A DNA stretch of 30,069 nucleotides, taken from positions 108,831 through 138,899 of the forward strand of contig FR888507.1 of the NCBI GenBank assembly GCA_000432155.1, given 5' to 3'. The notes below the pieces were generated by a model that was not told the origin of the DNA, made no database searches, and saw only the letters and a list, made by a program, of their open reading frames with translations. This document shows positions 16,228-23,841 of this stretch, one piece after another; position 1 is the stretch's first letter; every line of letters starts with the position of its first letter. Source of the DNA: Eubacterium sp. CAG:274. Its GTDB lineage: Bacteria; Bacillota; Clostridia; Lachnospirales; CAG-274. Made by a program: the position numbers and the translations under genes.

Positions 16228-16386
16228 ATGAAGAAACGCAGTCAGAAAACCTGTTCCAATTTTAAACCAATTTCATATTTACCTAATGATTTATCTACTG
16301 TAAGACAAAGCTGTTGTTATTGTGAATACTTTAATGATAAAAATTGTAGAAAAAGAATTTATGATGAATTGGAAGATGATGAATGA
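16228..16386 (+). CDS. Small cysteine-rich hypothetical protein, 52 residues
   Basis: This short plus-strand ORF has a strong ribosome binding site (TTGGAGG, 9 nt before ATG) and a TATAAT box at 16192-16197, although no good -35 was found. The product is basic at the start (MKKRSQKTC), acidic at the end (DELEDDE), and has five cysteines at 9, 29, 30, 32 and 40. The cluster CCYCEYF...NC suggests a metal-binding knuckle. I do not recognise the family. It lies alone between two minus-strand operons. Confidence 0.6.
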   Translation: MKKRSQKTCSNFKPISYLPNDLSTVRQSCCYCEYFNDKNCRKRIYDELEDDE

Positions 16387-16411
16387 AAAAAGGGGCGAAA
16401 AAACTCGCCCC
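16386..16411 (-). terminator. Intrinsic terminator of the alcohol dehydrogenase gene
   Basis: On the minus strand a 7-bp GC-rich stem GGGGCGA/TCGCCCC (16405-16411 with 16392-16398) is followed by TTTTTT. It abuts the end of the convergent small Cys-rich gene. On the plus strand no U-tract follows. Confidence 0.85.
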
Positions 16412-16419
16412 ATAAACCA

Positions 16420-17601
16420 CTATTTTGCCATTCTATAGATATTTGCTACATCTTCTGCATATAATTTTTTAACTTTACCAGCAAAGCCACCACAAGCTAC
16501 AATACATTTTTCAGCCATTTCTTGCATCTGTTCTTCTGTAACATCAATTCCCAATTCCTTTATTGATGTTGGCATATTTATACTATGATAAAATGCTTCC
16601 ATAGCTTCAATACCCTTTAAAGCTGTTGCGTCATCATTTTCCTGTGGTTCAACGCCCATTACATTAACAGCAAATTTTGCAAATCTGTCTACTCTTTCCT
16701 TATAAACATATCTTGCCCAACTTGCCCATATTGCTGCAAGTCCTGCACCATGAGCACAATCAAACATACCACCTAATTCGTGTTCCATTTTATGAGTTGC
16801 CCAGTCTCCACCGTCAGTACCACAACCAGTAATACCGTTATGAGAAAGACTGCTTGCCCACATTACTTCTGCTCTTGACTCGTAATTATCAGGCTCTGTC
16901 ATTAATATTACTGCGTGCTTTTTAACAGTTTTCATAAGACCCTCTGCTATACTATCAGTAATATCCATATTTTCACTTTGGTTAAAATATCTTTCCATTG
17001 TATGCATCATAATGTCAGCACAGCCACTAGAAGTCTGATAAGGAGGTAATGTCATTGTCAATTCTGGATTAAGAATTGCAAATTTGGCTCTACATACATC
17101 GCTATTGCAACCTCTCTTTATAAGACCTTCTTCCTTTGTAATTACAGATGAATTACTCATTTCACTTCCGGCTGCTGCAATAGTAAGCACACAACCTATA
17201 GGCATACAAGACTGAGGTGTTCTCTTTCTGTCATAGAAATCCCATACATCTCCACCGTTTGCTACACCATATCCAATAGCCTTTGATGAGTCAATTACTG
17301 AACCACCACCAACAGCAAGTATAAAGTCTACGCCCTCTTTTTTGCAAAGCTCTATACCCTCATAAACTAAACTTAATCTAGGATTAGGTACTACTCCACC
17401 AAGAGATACATAATCCACACCCTCTTTTTCAAGGCTATCTGTTATCCTATCAAGAAGTCCTGAACGCTTAGCACTTCCTCCACCATAATGAATAAGAACT
17501 TTCTTACAATTCTGTTTTTTTACAAGTTTTCCAACCTGTGCCTCTGCACCTTTTCCAAAAACAACTTTTGTAGGTGCATAATAAGTAAAATCATTTGCCA
17601 T
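16420..17601 (-). CDS. Iron-containing alcohol dehydrogenase, butanol-dehydrogenase (YugJ/BdhA)-like
   Basis: This is an NAD(P)H-dependent reductase of aldehydes such as butyraldehyde or acetaldehyde, active in the cytosol during fermentation. The 393-residue length fits the group III Fe-ADH family. Marks are YGGGSAKRSG (39-48), the nucleotide-binding GGGSVIDSSKAI (98-109), and the predicted metal ligands D196 and H200 (CADIMMH), H274 (EHELGG) and H284 (CAHGAGLA). The start is ATG at 17601, with AGAGGG 8 nt upstream. It has its own promoter (17634-17662) but could also receive read-through from the AEC transporter gene. The substrate is inferred from the subfamily only. Confidence 0.9.
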   Translation of the reverse strand: MANDFTYYAPTKVVFGKGAEAQVGKLVKKQNCKKVLIHYGGGSAKRSGLLDRITDSLEKEGVDYVSLGGVVPNPRLSLVYEGIELCKKEGVDFILAVGGGSVIDSSKAIGYGVANGGDVWDFYDRKRTPQSCMPIGCVLTIAAAGSEMSNSSVITKEEGLIKRGCNSDVCRAKFAILNPELTMTLPPYQTSSGCADIMMHTMERYFNQSENMDITDSIAEGLMKTVKKHAVILMTEPDNYESRAEVMWASSLSHNGITGCGTDGGDWATHKMEHELGGMFDCAHGAGLAAIWASWARYVYKERVDRFAKFAVNVMGVEPQENDDATALKGIEAMEAFYHSINMPTSIKELGIDVTEEQMQEMAEKCIVACGGFAGKVKKLYAEDVANIYRMAK

Positions 17602-17633
17602 TATTAAGACCCTCTTTCATAATTTATAAGTTA

Positions 17634-17662
17634 AATATAGCACATCAATTTCTATATTTCAA
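17634..17662 (-). promoter_or_regulatory. Promoter of the alcohol dehydrogenase gene
   Basis: On the minus strand there is a -35 TTGAAA (17657-17662), a 17-nt spacer ending in TGC (an extended -10 element) and a -10 TATATT (17634-17639). Confidence 0.7.
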
Positions 17663-17669
17663 ATAATAA

Positions 17670-18608
17670 TTATACAGCTATAAAACTACAGTACAAAGCT
17701 ACCATTATAGGCATTGTAATAATACTTGCAACAGTGGTCATTATATTTATAGCACCTGCATATTGTTCATTGTTTCCATACACCTGTGCCATTTGCGTAA
17801 TTGATGATGCTGTTGGTGTTATAGTTGCAATAAATGTTACCAACAAAATCATAGCACCATTATCCATTACATTTGTTACACCTGTAAAATATATAATCAA
17901 AAACACAATAAAAGGGAAAAGTATCATTCTGAAAAATAAAACCAAGTATATTCTTCCGTTCACAAATACCTTTTTAAGCTCTGCTCCTGCCATTATCATA
18001 CCGGTAATAATCATACTAATTGGGGCAACAGTTCCACCTACAGATTTCAAAGTTCCTTGTAATACACTAGGAATATGAATTTTTGTAATAAACAATAAAA
18101 TTCCAATAAATATAGCTATAAGATTTATGTTAGTATAAATCTTTTTTAATTCAAAGCCCTTTTCGTTACTTAGCATACTCTTACAATGAGTCCACAACAA
18201 AACCAACTGCACAGATACAAAAGCACTAGAATACAGCACCCATTCATCGCCTAAGACTGACATTACAACTGGTATTACCATATTAGCAGCATTTGAATAC
18301 ATAACAGATGCTTTTTCTACTGGATTAAAATTTAAAACCTTTCCCAATATTTTAATAAAAATCCAAGCAACAAAATGTATCACTATTGCTACTCCAACAG
18401 CCAAACCTAAACCTTTTAATTTTTCTGGTGTAAAATCAATTAAAAATGAATTTATAATTACACAAGGCATTATTAAGTAAAGACAGACCATTGATAAAAC
18501 CTTACTGTCTTCAGATTTTACAATTTTCAATTTTACTAATGTATACCCCATTATTATCATTATAAAAAACTGGGCAATCTGCTTAAACAGTAAAAAACTT
18601 ATTTCCAT
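17670..18608 (-). CDS. AEC-family (auxin efflux carrier-like) transporter
   Basis: This integral membrane protein of 312 residues has about ten hydrophobic segments in two sets of five, as in the AEC/bile-acid-transporter fold. Visible marks are QFFIMIIMGYTLVKLKIV near the N-terminus, YLIMPCVIINSF, YSNAANMVIPVV, and a C-terminal SSITQMAQVYGNNEQYAGAI segment. Related proteins carry malate, other carboxylates or unknown anions; the substrate here is unknown. The ATG at 18608 has AGGTGAG 6 nt upstream; an in-frame extension to 18656 lacks such a site. It lies upstream of the alcohol dehydrogenase on the same strand. Confidence 0.88.
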   Translation of the reverse strand: MEISFLLFKQIAQFFIMIIMGYTLVKLKIVKSEDSKVLSMVCLYLIMPCVIINSFLIDFTPEKLKGLGLAVGVAIVIHFVAWIFIKILGKVLNFNPVEKASVMYSNAANMVIPVVMSVLGDEWVLYSSAFVSVQLVLLWTHCKSMLSNEKGFELKKIYTNINLIAIFIGILLFITKIHIPSVLQGTLKSVGGTVAPISMIITGMIMAGAELKKVFVNGRIYLVLFFRMILFPFIVFLIIYFTGVTNVMDNGAMILLVTFIATITPTASSITQMAQVYGNNEQYAGAINIMTTVASIITMPIMVALYCSFIAV

Positions 18609-18641
18609 TATTTTCTCACCTACTTTCATTATTCTATTGTA

Positions 18642-18669
18642 AGTATACCACAACAAAAAAACCTTTCAA
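18642..18669 (-). promoter_or_regulatory. Promoter of the AEC transporter gene, embedded in the upstream terminator
   Basis: On the minus strand there is a -35 TTGAAA (18664-18669), a 16-nt spacer ending TGG, and a -10 TATACT (18642-18647). The -35 lies within the 3' arm of the terminator hairpin of the preceding methyltransferase gene. Confidence 0.6.
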
Positions 18670-18695
18670 GCATATTTTCGTACACTTGAAAGGTT
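18653..18695 (-). terminator. Intrinsic terminator of the MetE-like gene
   Basis: On the minus strand an 11-bp stem AACCTTTCAAG/CTTGAAAGGTT (18685-18695 with 18660-18670) is followed by TTTTTT (18654-18659). It begins 12 nt after the end of the methyltransferase gene. Confidence 0.88.
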
Positions 18696-18706
18696 ATATT
18701 TGTAAA

Positions 18707-19822
18707 TTATTTTCCCCAAACTTCTTCTGCTATTTCTTTTACGAGAGCAAGCTTAGCCCATTGTTCTTCTTCTGTAAGTTTATTACCTATTTCGCAAGAT
18801 GCAAAACCACATTGAGGACTAAGGTAAAGTCTATTAAGAGGAATATATTTTTCAGCTTCGTGAATACGGTTAATTATTGTCTGCTTATCTTCAAGTTCTG
18901 GAGTTTTAGAAGTAATTAAGCCAAGTACAACTTTCTTATCTCCTGTAACAGCCTTTAAAGGTTCAAAACCACCTGAGCGTTCATCATCAAATTCAAGATA
19001 ATAAGCATTTACATTTTCTCTGCCAAATAATGGTTCAGCTACTGGGTCATATGCACCACTACTGAAATATGCTGAATGGTAGTTACCTCTACAAACATGA
19101 GTATTAATTACTAAATCTTCTGGCTTTCCTTCAATAGCGAGGTTGTTTACCTTTAAGAGTTTTTCTGTAATAGACTTTAAGTCTGCACCCTTGCCATAAC
19201 GCTCCACACTACCTTCTGCTACAAGTACGCCCCAAGTACAATCATCAAACTGAATATTTCTACAGCCGGCATTGTATAAATCATTTATAACCTGATGATA
19301 GCCTTTTGCAATATCCTCAATTAATTCTTCATCTGTTGGATAAAACTTTCTTGTTGTTTCGATGTTTGTAGGAATAACCATCTGCTGGAAGAACTGTGCT
19401 GGAGCTGGAATAGTCTGCTTTGCTACAGTATTTTCATCTTCAAGATTTTTAACAAACTTGAAATGCTCAACAAATGGGTGGTTTTCACCAGAGATTTTAC
19501 CTGTAAGCCAAGTATCATCAATCAATGCTGCCTCACTACTAAAAGCTACACCCTTTTCAGTTTTCTTGTGAGCTACACCCTTAAATCCCCACATAAAATC
19601 TAAATGCCAAGTTGCTCTACGAAATTCGCCGTCAGTAATAACATGGTATCCTGCCTTTTTCTGCTTTTCTACAAGGTCAATAATAGCCTTGTCCTCAACT
19701 GCCTTTAATTCATCAGCAGTAATTTTGCCATTTTCAAAATCTGTTCTAGCCTGCTTTAATGCTGTAGGTCTTAAAAAGCTACCTACATAATCGTATCTAA
19801 ATGGTGTGTTTAACTTTGTCAT
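18707..19822 (-). CDS. MetE-related cobalamin-independent methyltransferase, YxjG/YxjH type
   Basis: The 371-residue protein resembles the C-terminal catalytic half of MetE, as in the short B. subtilis YxjG/YxjH proteins. It lacks the N-terminal half of full MetE. Visible marks are YVGSFLRP (12-19), DGEFRRATW (64-72) and QFDDCTWG. The predicted zinc site is H242 and C244 (THVCRGNYHS) with C338 (SPQCGFASC), and an acidic residue near 277 (LEFDDERSGGF). It probably transfers a methyl group to homocysteine or a related thiol; the donor is uncertain without the tetrahydrofolate N-domain. The ATG at 19822 has TTAGGAGG upstream. It is monocistronic. No S-box riboswitch was seen in the ~70-nt leader. 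Confidence 0.9.
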   Translation of the reverse strand: MTKLNTPFRYDYVGSFLRPTALKQARTDFENGKITADELKAVEDKAIIDLVEKQKKAGYHVITDGEFRRATWHLDFMWGFKGVAHKKTEKGVAFSSEAALIDDTWLTGKISGENHPFVEHFKFVKNLEDENTVAKQTIPAPAQFFQQMVIPTNIETTRKFYPTDEELIEDIAKGYHQVINDLYNAGCRNIQFDDCTWGVLVAEGSVERYGKGADLKSITEKLLKVNNLAIEGKPEDLVINTHVCRGNYHSAYFSSGAYDPVAEPLFGRENVNAYYLEFDDERSGGFEPLKAVTGDKKVVLGLITSKTPELEDKQTIINRIHEAEKYIPLNRLYLSPQCGFASCEIGNKLTEEEQWAKLALVKEIAEEVWGK

Positions 19823-19890
19823 TTTTTATTTTCCTCCTAAAATTGTTTGTTGTTTCCATTTATAAATGTTTTATAAGCTTATTTGCATAT

Positions 19891-19920
19891 ATTATAACCA
19901 TAGCAAACCAAATCTGTAAA
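19891..19920 (-). promoter_or_regulatory. Promoter of the MetE-like gene
   Basis: On the minus strand there is a -35 TTTACA (19915-19920), an 18-nt spacer and a perfect -10 TATAAT (19891-19896). The leader is about 60-65 nt long. Confidence 0.75.
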
Positions 19921-19925
19921 ATACA

Positions 19926-19971
19926 TAAAAAAGTAGGTTTGATATAGTTTTAAACTATACCAAACCTACTT
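19926..19971 (-). terminator. Strong intrinsic terminator of the potassium channel gene
   Basis: The arms 19931-19950 and 19952-19971 pair over about 20 positions with a single mismatch. On the minus strand the hairpin is followed by TTTTTT. It lies 9 nt after the channel stop codon. Confidence 0.9.
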
Positions 19972-19980
19972 AACCAAAAT

Positions 19981-20700
19981 CTATTTATCATTTTCTTTTT
20001 CTCTTTTGTTTAATTCATTCATATAACCCGCCGTAATAATACCAGTTGGTAATGCAACTATAGCTATACCCATAAAAGAGGAAATCATACTTATAACTTT
20101 GCCCATTTGACTTATTGGATAAATATCTCCATATCCTACAGTAGTCAATGTTACAACAGACAAATATATTGCATCAAAAAACGAATTAAAACTCTCTGGC
20201 TCTACTTGGAACATAATTAATGCAACCAGAAAAATATATCCTCCAGCTAATACACATACCGTAATCAAAGCTTGTCGTTCTCTTTGTACAACTGAAAGTA
20301 TCATATTAAAACTTTTAGAATATCTTAGTAATCTTAAAGCCTTAAAAGCCTTGTTTAACCTTAACAGCCTAAACAATTTAAAACTTGAATTTAGTAAAAC
20401 AAGCGAAGGCAGTATAGATAGTAAATCAACTATACCATAAAATGTAAAAGGATATTCTATAAACGCCATTTTCCTCTTTTCACTATGCCTGAAATCTGCT
20501 GTTATCCAACGCAAAATATAATCTATAATAAAAAGCCAAACTGTAACTTTTTCTATCCATATGAAAACAACACTATTCCCCTTGAAACATAATGGAATTA
20601 CACTTCCTAAAATGCAAAAAATCATTACCCTGTCATATAACACACTTAATATATCTTCATTTCCGTCTACATCTATTATATTGTATATCTTTTCTCTCAT
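19981..20700 (-). CDS. Voltage-gated-like potassium channel, six transmembrane segments
   Basis: This 239-residue membrane protein has the Kv layout. Segments S1-S3 lie at about 22-100. The S4-like segment (107-130) has regularly spaced basic residues: FKLFRLLRLNKAFKALRLLR. S5 is about 143-164, followed by the pore loop with selectivity filter TVGYGD (187-192) and then S6 (about 197-222). It should form a K+-selective tetramer. The ATG at 20700 has AAAGGGTG upstream and gives the start MREKIYNIID; the extension to 20733 is less likely. It has its own terminator. No cytoplasmic regulatory domain (RCK/TrkA or cNMP) is present. Confidence 0.92.
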   Translation of the reverse strand: MREKIYNIIDVDGNEDILSVLYDRVMIFCILGSVIPLCFKGNSVVFIWIEKVTVWLFIIDYILRWITADFRHSEKRKMAFIEYPFTFYGIVDLLSILPSLVLLNSSFKLFRLLRLNKAFKALRLLRYSKSFNMILSVVQRERQALITVCVLAGGYIFLVALIMFQVEPESFNSFFDAIYLSVVTLTTVGYGDIYPISQMGKVISMISSFMGIAIVALPTGIITAGYMNELNKREKENDK

Positions 20701-20782
20701 ATTTTTCACCCTTTTGCCCAATATCAAAACCATCTACTTTAATATTACTCTAAATATTCTTTAAAATCAAATTTTTTACAAA

Positions 20783-20810
20783 GAAAAAGCAAGACTAAAA
20801 ACAGCCTTGC
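20783..20810 (-). terminator. Intrinsic terminator at the end of the toxin/immunity island
   Basis: On the minus strand an 8-bp stem with one G-U pair (20803-20810 with 20789-20796) is followed by TTTTTC. It lies 10 nt after the stop of the 4-TM protein gene and closes the co-directional block 20820-30069. Confidence 0.8.
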
Positions 20811-20819
20811 CCTGATACA

Positions 20820-21209
20820 TTATTTATTCCAACTTTTCACATAAAATATATAAACTCTTATTAACACTTCCAATAATACTGTAGCATAAATTATCAAATA
20901 AAAAACCACTCTTGACAATTCACTAAAACCAAGTATTAAAAACATTAAATTAATAATAAACATTATAATTAAATTTACATAATTTATGCCACGACATATT
21001 TCTTTGTTTTTTTCATTATCTGATTTTTCTATTTTATATGTAGCATAATTCATAGGCAAACTGTAAATAAGTAAAATAAAGGCAATAACAGAAACTAATT
21101 CTACGGTTTTATATATTTCAAAGCCATTGTAAACAAAATTTTCAAGTATGAAACTTGCAATAAGAATTATCAAATCTATAGCCAAACCAATTTTAATTAG
21201 TAATTTCAT
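20820..21209 (-). CDS. Hypothetical 4-TM membrane protein, 129 residues
   Basis: The product has four predicted membrane segments (about 4-20, 26-48, 72-95, 98-120), with a short hydrophilic loop KIEKSDNEKNKEI in the middle. The ATG at 21209 has AGGAGGGG 4-5 nt upstream, inside the 3' end of the upstream gene. It overlaps that gene by 17 nt, so the two are translationally coupled. It has the same size and topology as its neighbour. I do not recognise a family. By position it may be an immunity protein or an accessory factor of the Rhs island, but this is only inferred from location. Confidence 0.7.
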   Translation of the reverse strand: MKLLIKIGLAIDLIILIASFILENFVYNGFEIYKTVELVSVIAFILLIYSLPMNYATYKIEKSDNEKNKEICRGINYVNLIIMFIINLMFLILGFSELSRVVFYLIIYATVLLEVLIRVYIFYVKSWNK

Positions 21210-21579
21210 TTTCACCCCTCCTACTTTCCAACAATTCAAAAGCAGTAAAACAATTTATAATCATTAAGTATGCAAAGCCAATTATTAAACTAAATATGCT
21301 TTTGCCATTTAATACATTTTCAGCTATTAAAAATATCAAATATAACTGATTTATTATAGTAATAAAATACCAAATCAATGCTATTTTAGCATTTCCTTTA
21401 ACTTTAAAAATCTTGTAATAAAATACTTGAAATATAAAAGCAACTAAGATTATACATATTTGCCTGTATGAAAATTCAAAATCATCGACACCAAATAAAT
21501 ATAAAATTGAACTAAAAAACACTAGCATTAACAATGCAAAATTTAAACAATACTTAATTAAATATTTTACAATTTTCAT
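21193..21579 (-). CDS. Hypothetical 4-TM membrane protein, 128 residues
   Basis: This small integral membrane protein has hydrophobic stretches at about 8-30, 38-55, 67-88 and 92-114. The start ATG at 21579 has AGGAGGAATTT directly upstream. It is coupled to the next gene by a 17-nt overlap, and the pair share length and layout without strong sequence identity by eye. No known family was recognised. Small multi-TM proteins next to toxin modules can act as immunity to membrane-active toxins, but no partner toxin is visible here. Confidence 0.7.
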   Translation of the reverse strand: MKIVKYLIKYCLNFALLMLVFFSSILYLFGVDDFEFSYRQICIILVAFIFQVFYYKIFKVKGNAKIALIWYFITIINQLYLIFLIAENVLNGKSIFSLIIGFAYLMIINCFTAFELLESRRGENEITN

Positions 21580-21647
21580 AAATTCCTCCTAAATATAAAT
21601 TTTCTATAACAATGTTAATCAAAATCAGTCGGTTTCGGTGGTTTATA

Positions 21648-21905
21648 CTATTCAACTATAAATGGCTCTGCTACTTTTCTTCCATCATCATAAGCAAGCT
21701 CATCTATTACATATGGGCATAAGTACCACCTATCTTCCTTTGATAACTTGCTCAATTCTTTAACTAACTCCTCATCGTCTAGCTTTCTAAATTTCTCAAG
21801 AATTTTATCTAACATTTCTATACAAATAGGAGAATTTCCATCGAGTGTAGGGTCAACATTGGAAAACCAATTTTTTTTCAAAATATCCAATTCTCTTTCT
21901 ATCAT
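21648..21905 (-). CDS. Putative immunity protein for the EndoU-like toxin remnant, 85 residues
   Basis: This small acidic, mostly helical cytosolic protein contains LDKILEKFRKLDDEELVKEL (split by charged turns) and a WYLCPYVIDELAYDDG segment. The ATG at 21905 has AAAGGGG 7 nt upstream. It starts 4 nt after the end of the damaged toxin reading frame at 21910, the classic position of an immunity gene. Acidic immunity proteins often cap basic nuclease toxins. The role is inferred from position and composition; the family was not recognised. Confidence 0.6.
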   Translation of the reverse strand: MIERELDILKKNWFSNVDPTLDGNSPICIEMLDKILEKFRKLDDEELVKELSKLSKEDRWYLCPYVIDELAYDDGRKVAEPFIVE

Positions 21906-21909
21906 AAAA

Positions 21910-22281
21910 TCACCCCTTTATGTACTCTTCCTGCTCTTTAATAGGATAAAATGTGTCTCCTTTTTCATTTTTTCTGTAAACAACTGCTACATTATCGCAA
22001 TTATAAATTTAGCCTAAAAGTTTGCCATCATCATTTACTTTATCCATAATGAATTCAGATTTACCGTTTTTAACCTTATACATCTCAGTTACAATTTTAT
22101 CGTCGTCCCAACTGTCAGGAAACCAAGTGTGTCCGCCATTTCTTTTTGTTTTTGTAGCAGATGTTGGAACACTCCCCCATTTAACACCGTTGGAATATTC
22201 TCCCTCATTATATTTTTCAATTTTATATTCTACAACTACTGCAATGATAGTATTTACATAATAAACAGTTAGATGTATCAA
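21910..22281 (-). pseudogene. Orphan toxin-tip remnant, EndoU-like nuclease C-terminus with internal stop
   Basis: A reading frame from about 22281 to 21910 is interrupted by TAA at 22009-22011, after ...DDGKLLG. It continues in the same frame for 32 more codons (IYNCDNVAVVYRK...TFYPIKEQ...) to TGA at 21910. A single AAA-to-TAA change would explain the break. The segment NGGHTWFPDSWDDDKI and the later DTFYPI resemble the end of bacterial EndoU RNase toxin domains. The N-terminal part of the domain, including the expected first catalytic His, and any Rhs core are missing, so this is a cut-off toxin tip. Assignment to EndoU is by pattern only. Confidence 0.5.
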
Positions 22282-22416
22282 GTCAAGATTTTCTAGCCAG
22301 TCTCAATTGCATATTCCTCTAACAAATCTACTGTTTGTATTCTTTCTATATTAATTCAACTAAAATTTATCTATAACAGCTACCCTAAATAAAGATTTCC
22401 TACTGCTCATTACTAC
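22282..22416. other. Degenerate spacer between toxin remnant and palindromic repeat
   Basis: No ORF with a ribosome binding site was found here. It lies between the 5' limit of the EndoU-like remnant and repeat copy 1. It is AT-rich and may be decayed toxin-module sequence, since the minus strand carries several stops in all frames. Confidence 0.4.
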
Positions 22417-22558
22417 ATACATTTTATTAATTAATTTCTATTGCCATATTTATAATAAACACCACTACCTATATCAATTTTGAGTTCCCTTACCCTAACC
22501 AAAAATCAAATATAGATAGTGATGTCTAATAAAAGTTATCATAATCCCCTTGCTCTAT
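22417..22558. repeat. Palindrome-containing direct repeat, copy 1
   Basis: About 142 bp nearly identical (roughly 90%) to 27359-27500 in the same orientation. It contains a long inverted repeat, with arms 22463-22474 and 22510-22521 of 12 nt and one mismatch, around a CCCTTACCC core. It lies downstream of a membrane-anchored putative immunity gene and upstream of a toxin-tip remnant. It does not resemble an insertion sequence I know. Confidence 0.85.
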
Positions 22559-22643
22559 TCCACTTATCCAAATTTGATAGTATAAATATTATACACAAAA
22601 ACACATTACAAACTACAATTATAATATGATGAGTATAAATTTA

Positions 22644-23165
22644 TTACTCACATTCATAACGGACATTTCCATACCAATTAAATTTAGAGTAATCATCATT
22701 AGCAAATTCAGGTGGAAAAACATCATATTTCTTTTCCGTACCATAAATATAAATCTTTTTATTATATTCTTTTTCAAAAACTGGAACCCCTATTATAAGA
22801 CGCTCATCATAGTCCACTCCCTTTTCTGATTTCTTATCATAGTATATCATTTTTAATTTTCTCCCAAATGAGATTATAAAATCACCTTTTCTATCCGTAC
22901 AATTCAATATTTCATTTGAAAAATTCGCACCATAAAGGTCATTTATCAGCTTGATAGTATCCTCATCTTCTTCTTCAAAATACTCCCACCAGGTAAACTC
23001 ACAATCGTCTGTTAAATGATACTCATCAGCATAGAAATCCAATGTAGTATAATCTGACTCACCTATATAACTGAACTTTAAATATTTTCTACTATTTATA
23101 CTACAAAAACAAACTACAATAGCCAACAAACCAGCAAGTAATACACCAATAAATACTTTTTTCAT
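22644..23165 (-). CDS. Membrane-anchored protein, putative immunity, paralogue of the gene at 23200
   Basis: The 173-residue product has one N-terminal hydrophobic segment (about 4-25, LLAGLLAIVVCFC) and an extracytoplasmic acidic, aromatic-rich domain. It aligns with the neighbouring protein through the whole domain: KFSYIGESDYTT, DDCEFTWWE, DLYGANFS, IISFGRKL, IGVPVFEKEY and GNVRYE recur there in order. The start ATG at 23165 has GGAAGG upstream. It lies in tandem 34 nt after its paralogue, both just downstream of the caspase-like toxin tip, so they are inferred to be immunity proteins. The family was not recognised. Confidence 0.65.
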   Translation of the reverse strand: MKKVFIGVLLAGLLAIVVCFCSINSRKYLKFSYIGESDYTTLDFYADEYHLTDDCEFTWWEYFEEEDEDTIKLINDLYGANFSNEILNCTDRKGDFIISFGRKLKMIYYDKKSEKGVDYDERLIIGVPVFEKEYNKKIYIYGTEKKYDVFPPEFANDDYSKFNWYGNVRYECE

Positions 23166-23199
23166 CTTTACCATCCTTCCAAATGTACATTATAGCTGC

Positions 23200-23811
23200 T
23201 TAATAATTGTAAAGTATCTTGTCATCTTCCTTATATCTTACATCGCCATCAATATTAAATTTTTGCATTTCATCTGTCCAGTACTCATTCTCCATAAATG
23301 GTAAATTTGATTTTTTATCTGTTTTATAGAGAAACATTGTATTTTTGCAATAGTCCTTTTTGAATACAGGTATAGCTAAATAATAATAATCCCAAATTTT
23401 ATAATCATCATAGTATAATTTATCTAGCTTTCTGCCAAAAGATATGTAAAAATCACTATTTTCAAAATCCTTATCACTTAAATTTATAGACTCAGAAAAG
23501 CTTGTACCATATTTTTCATCTAAAATTTTAAGACTATTTTCGGATTCCCAACATTCGCGAAACCAAGTAAACTCACAATCTTTATCAAAATTATAAGTTG
23601 TGGTATACTCATCTGTCGTATATTTCGACTTTTCTAAATACTCTAATTTAATATATGTTCTATTATTTTTAGAGTTTTTATTTAAATCAGAAGTTGTACT
23701 TTCAGATGAAGCATTTTCATCAGCTCTTTTGGCACTGAAAGTAATATTATAAATTACAACAGATAACGAAAATACTCTAATTAACACTATAAATAATAGC
23801 TTTTTCTTCAT
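23200..23811 (-). CDS. Membrane-anchored or secreted protein, putative immunity, paralogue of the gene at 22644
   Basis: The 203-residue product has an N-terminal signal-like segment (about 4-27), a Ser/Asn-rich linker (about 30-50), and the same acidic domain as its neighbour. The shared blocks are DCEFTWF, KYGTSFS, YISFGRKLDKLYYD, AIPVFKKDY and GDVRYKE. The ATG at 23811 has GGGGGTGG upstream. It begins 30 nt after the end of the frameshifted caspase-like toxin tip. The domain faces outside the cytoplasm, which would suit protection against an incoming toxin before entry, or binding of wall-located toxin. That is inference. Confidence 0.65.
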   Translation of the reverse strand: MKKKLLFIVLIRVFSLSVVIYNITFSAKRADENASSESTTSDLNKNSKNNRTYIKLEYLEKSKYTTDEYTTTYNFDKDCEFTWFRECWESENSLKILDEKYGTSFSESINLSDKDFENSDFYISFGRKLDKLYYDDYKIWDYYYLAIPVFKKDYCKNTMFLYKTDKKSNLPFMENEYWTDEMQKFNIDGDVRYKEDDKILYNY

Positions 23812-23841
23812 TCTTCCACCCCCAAAAAACTATAAAATTAA

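Noticed and set aside
19823..19890. S-box (SAM) riboswitch before the MetE-like gene, as known for B. subtilis YxjG/YxjH
   Set aside because: The leader is only about 60-65 nt and shows neither the conserved S-box helices nor a terminator.
22417..22558. Repeat as an insertion sequence end or CRISPR repeat
   Set aside because: Only two copies, no transposase nearby, no target-site duplication visible and no regular spacing.
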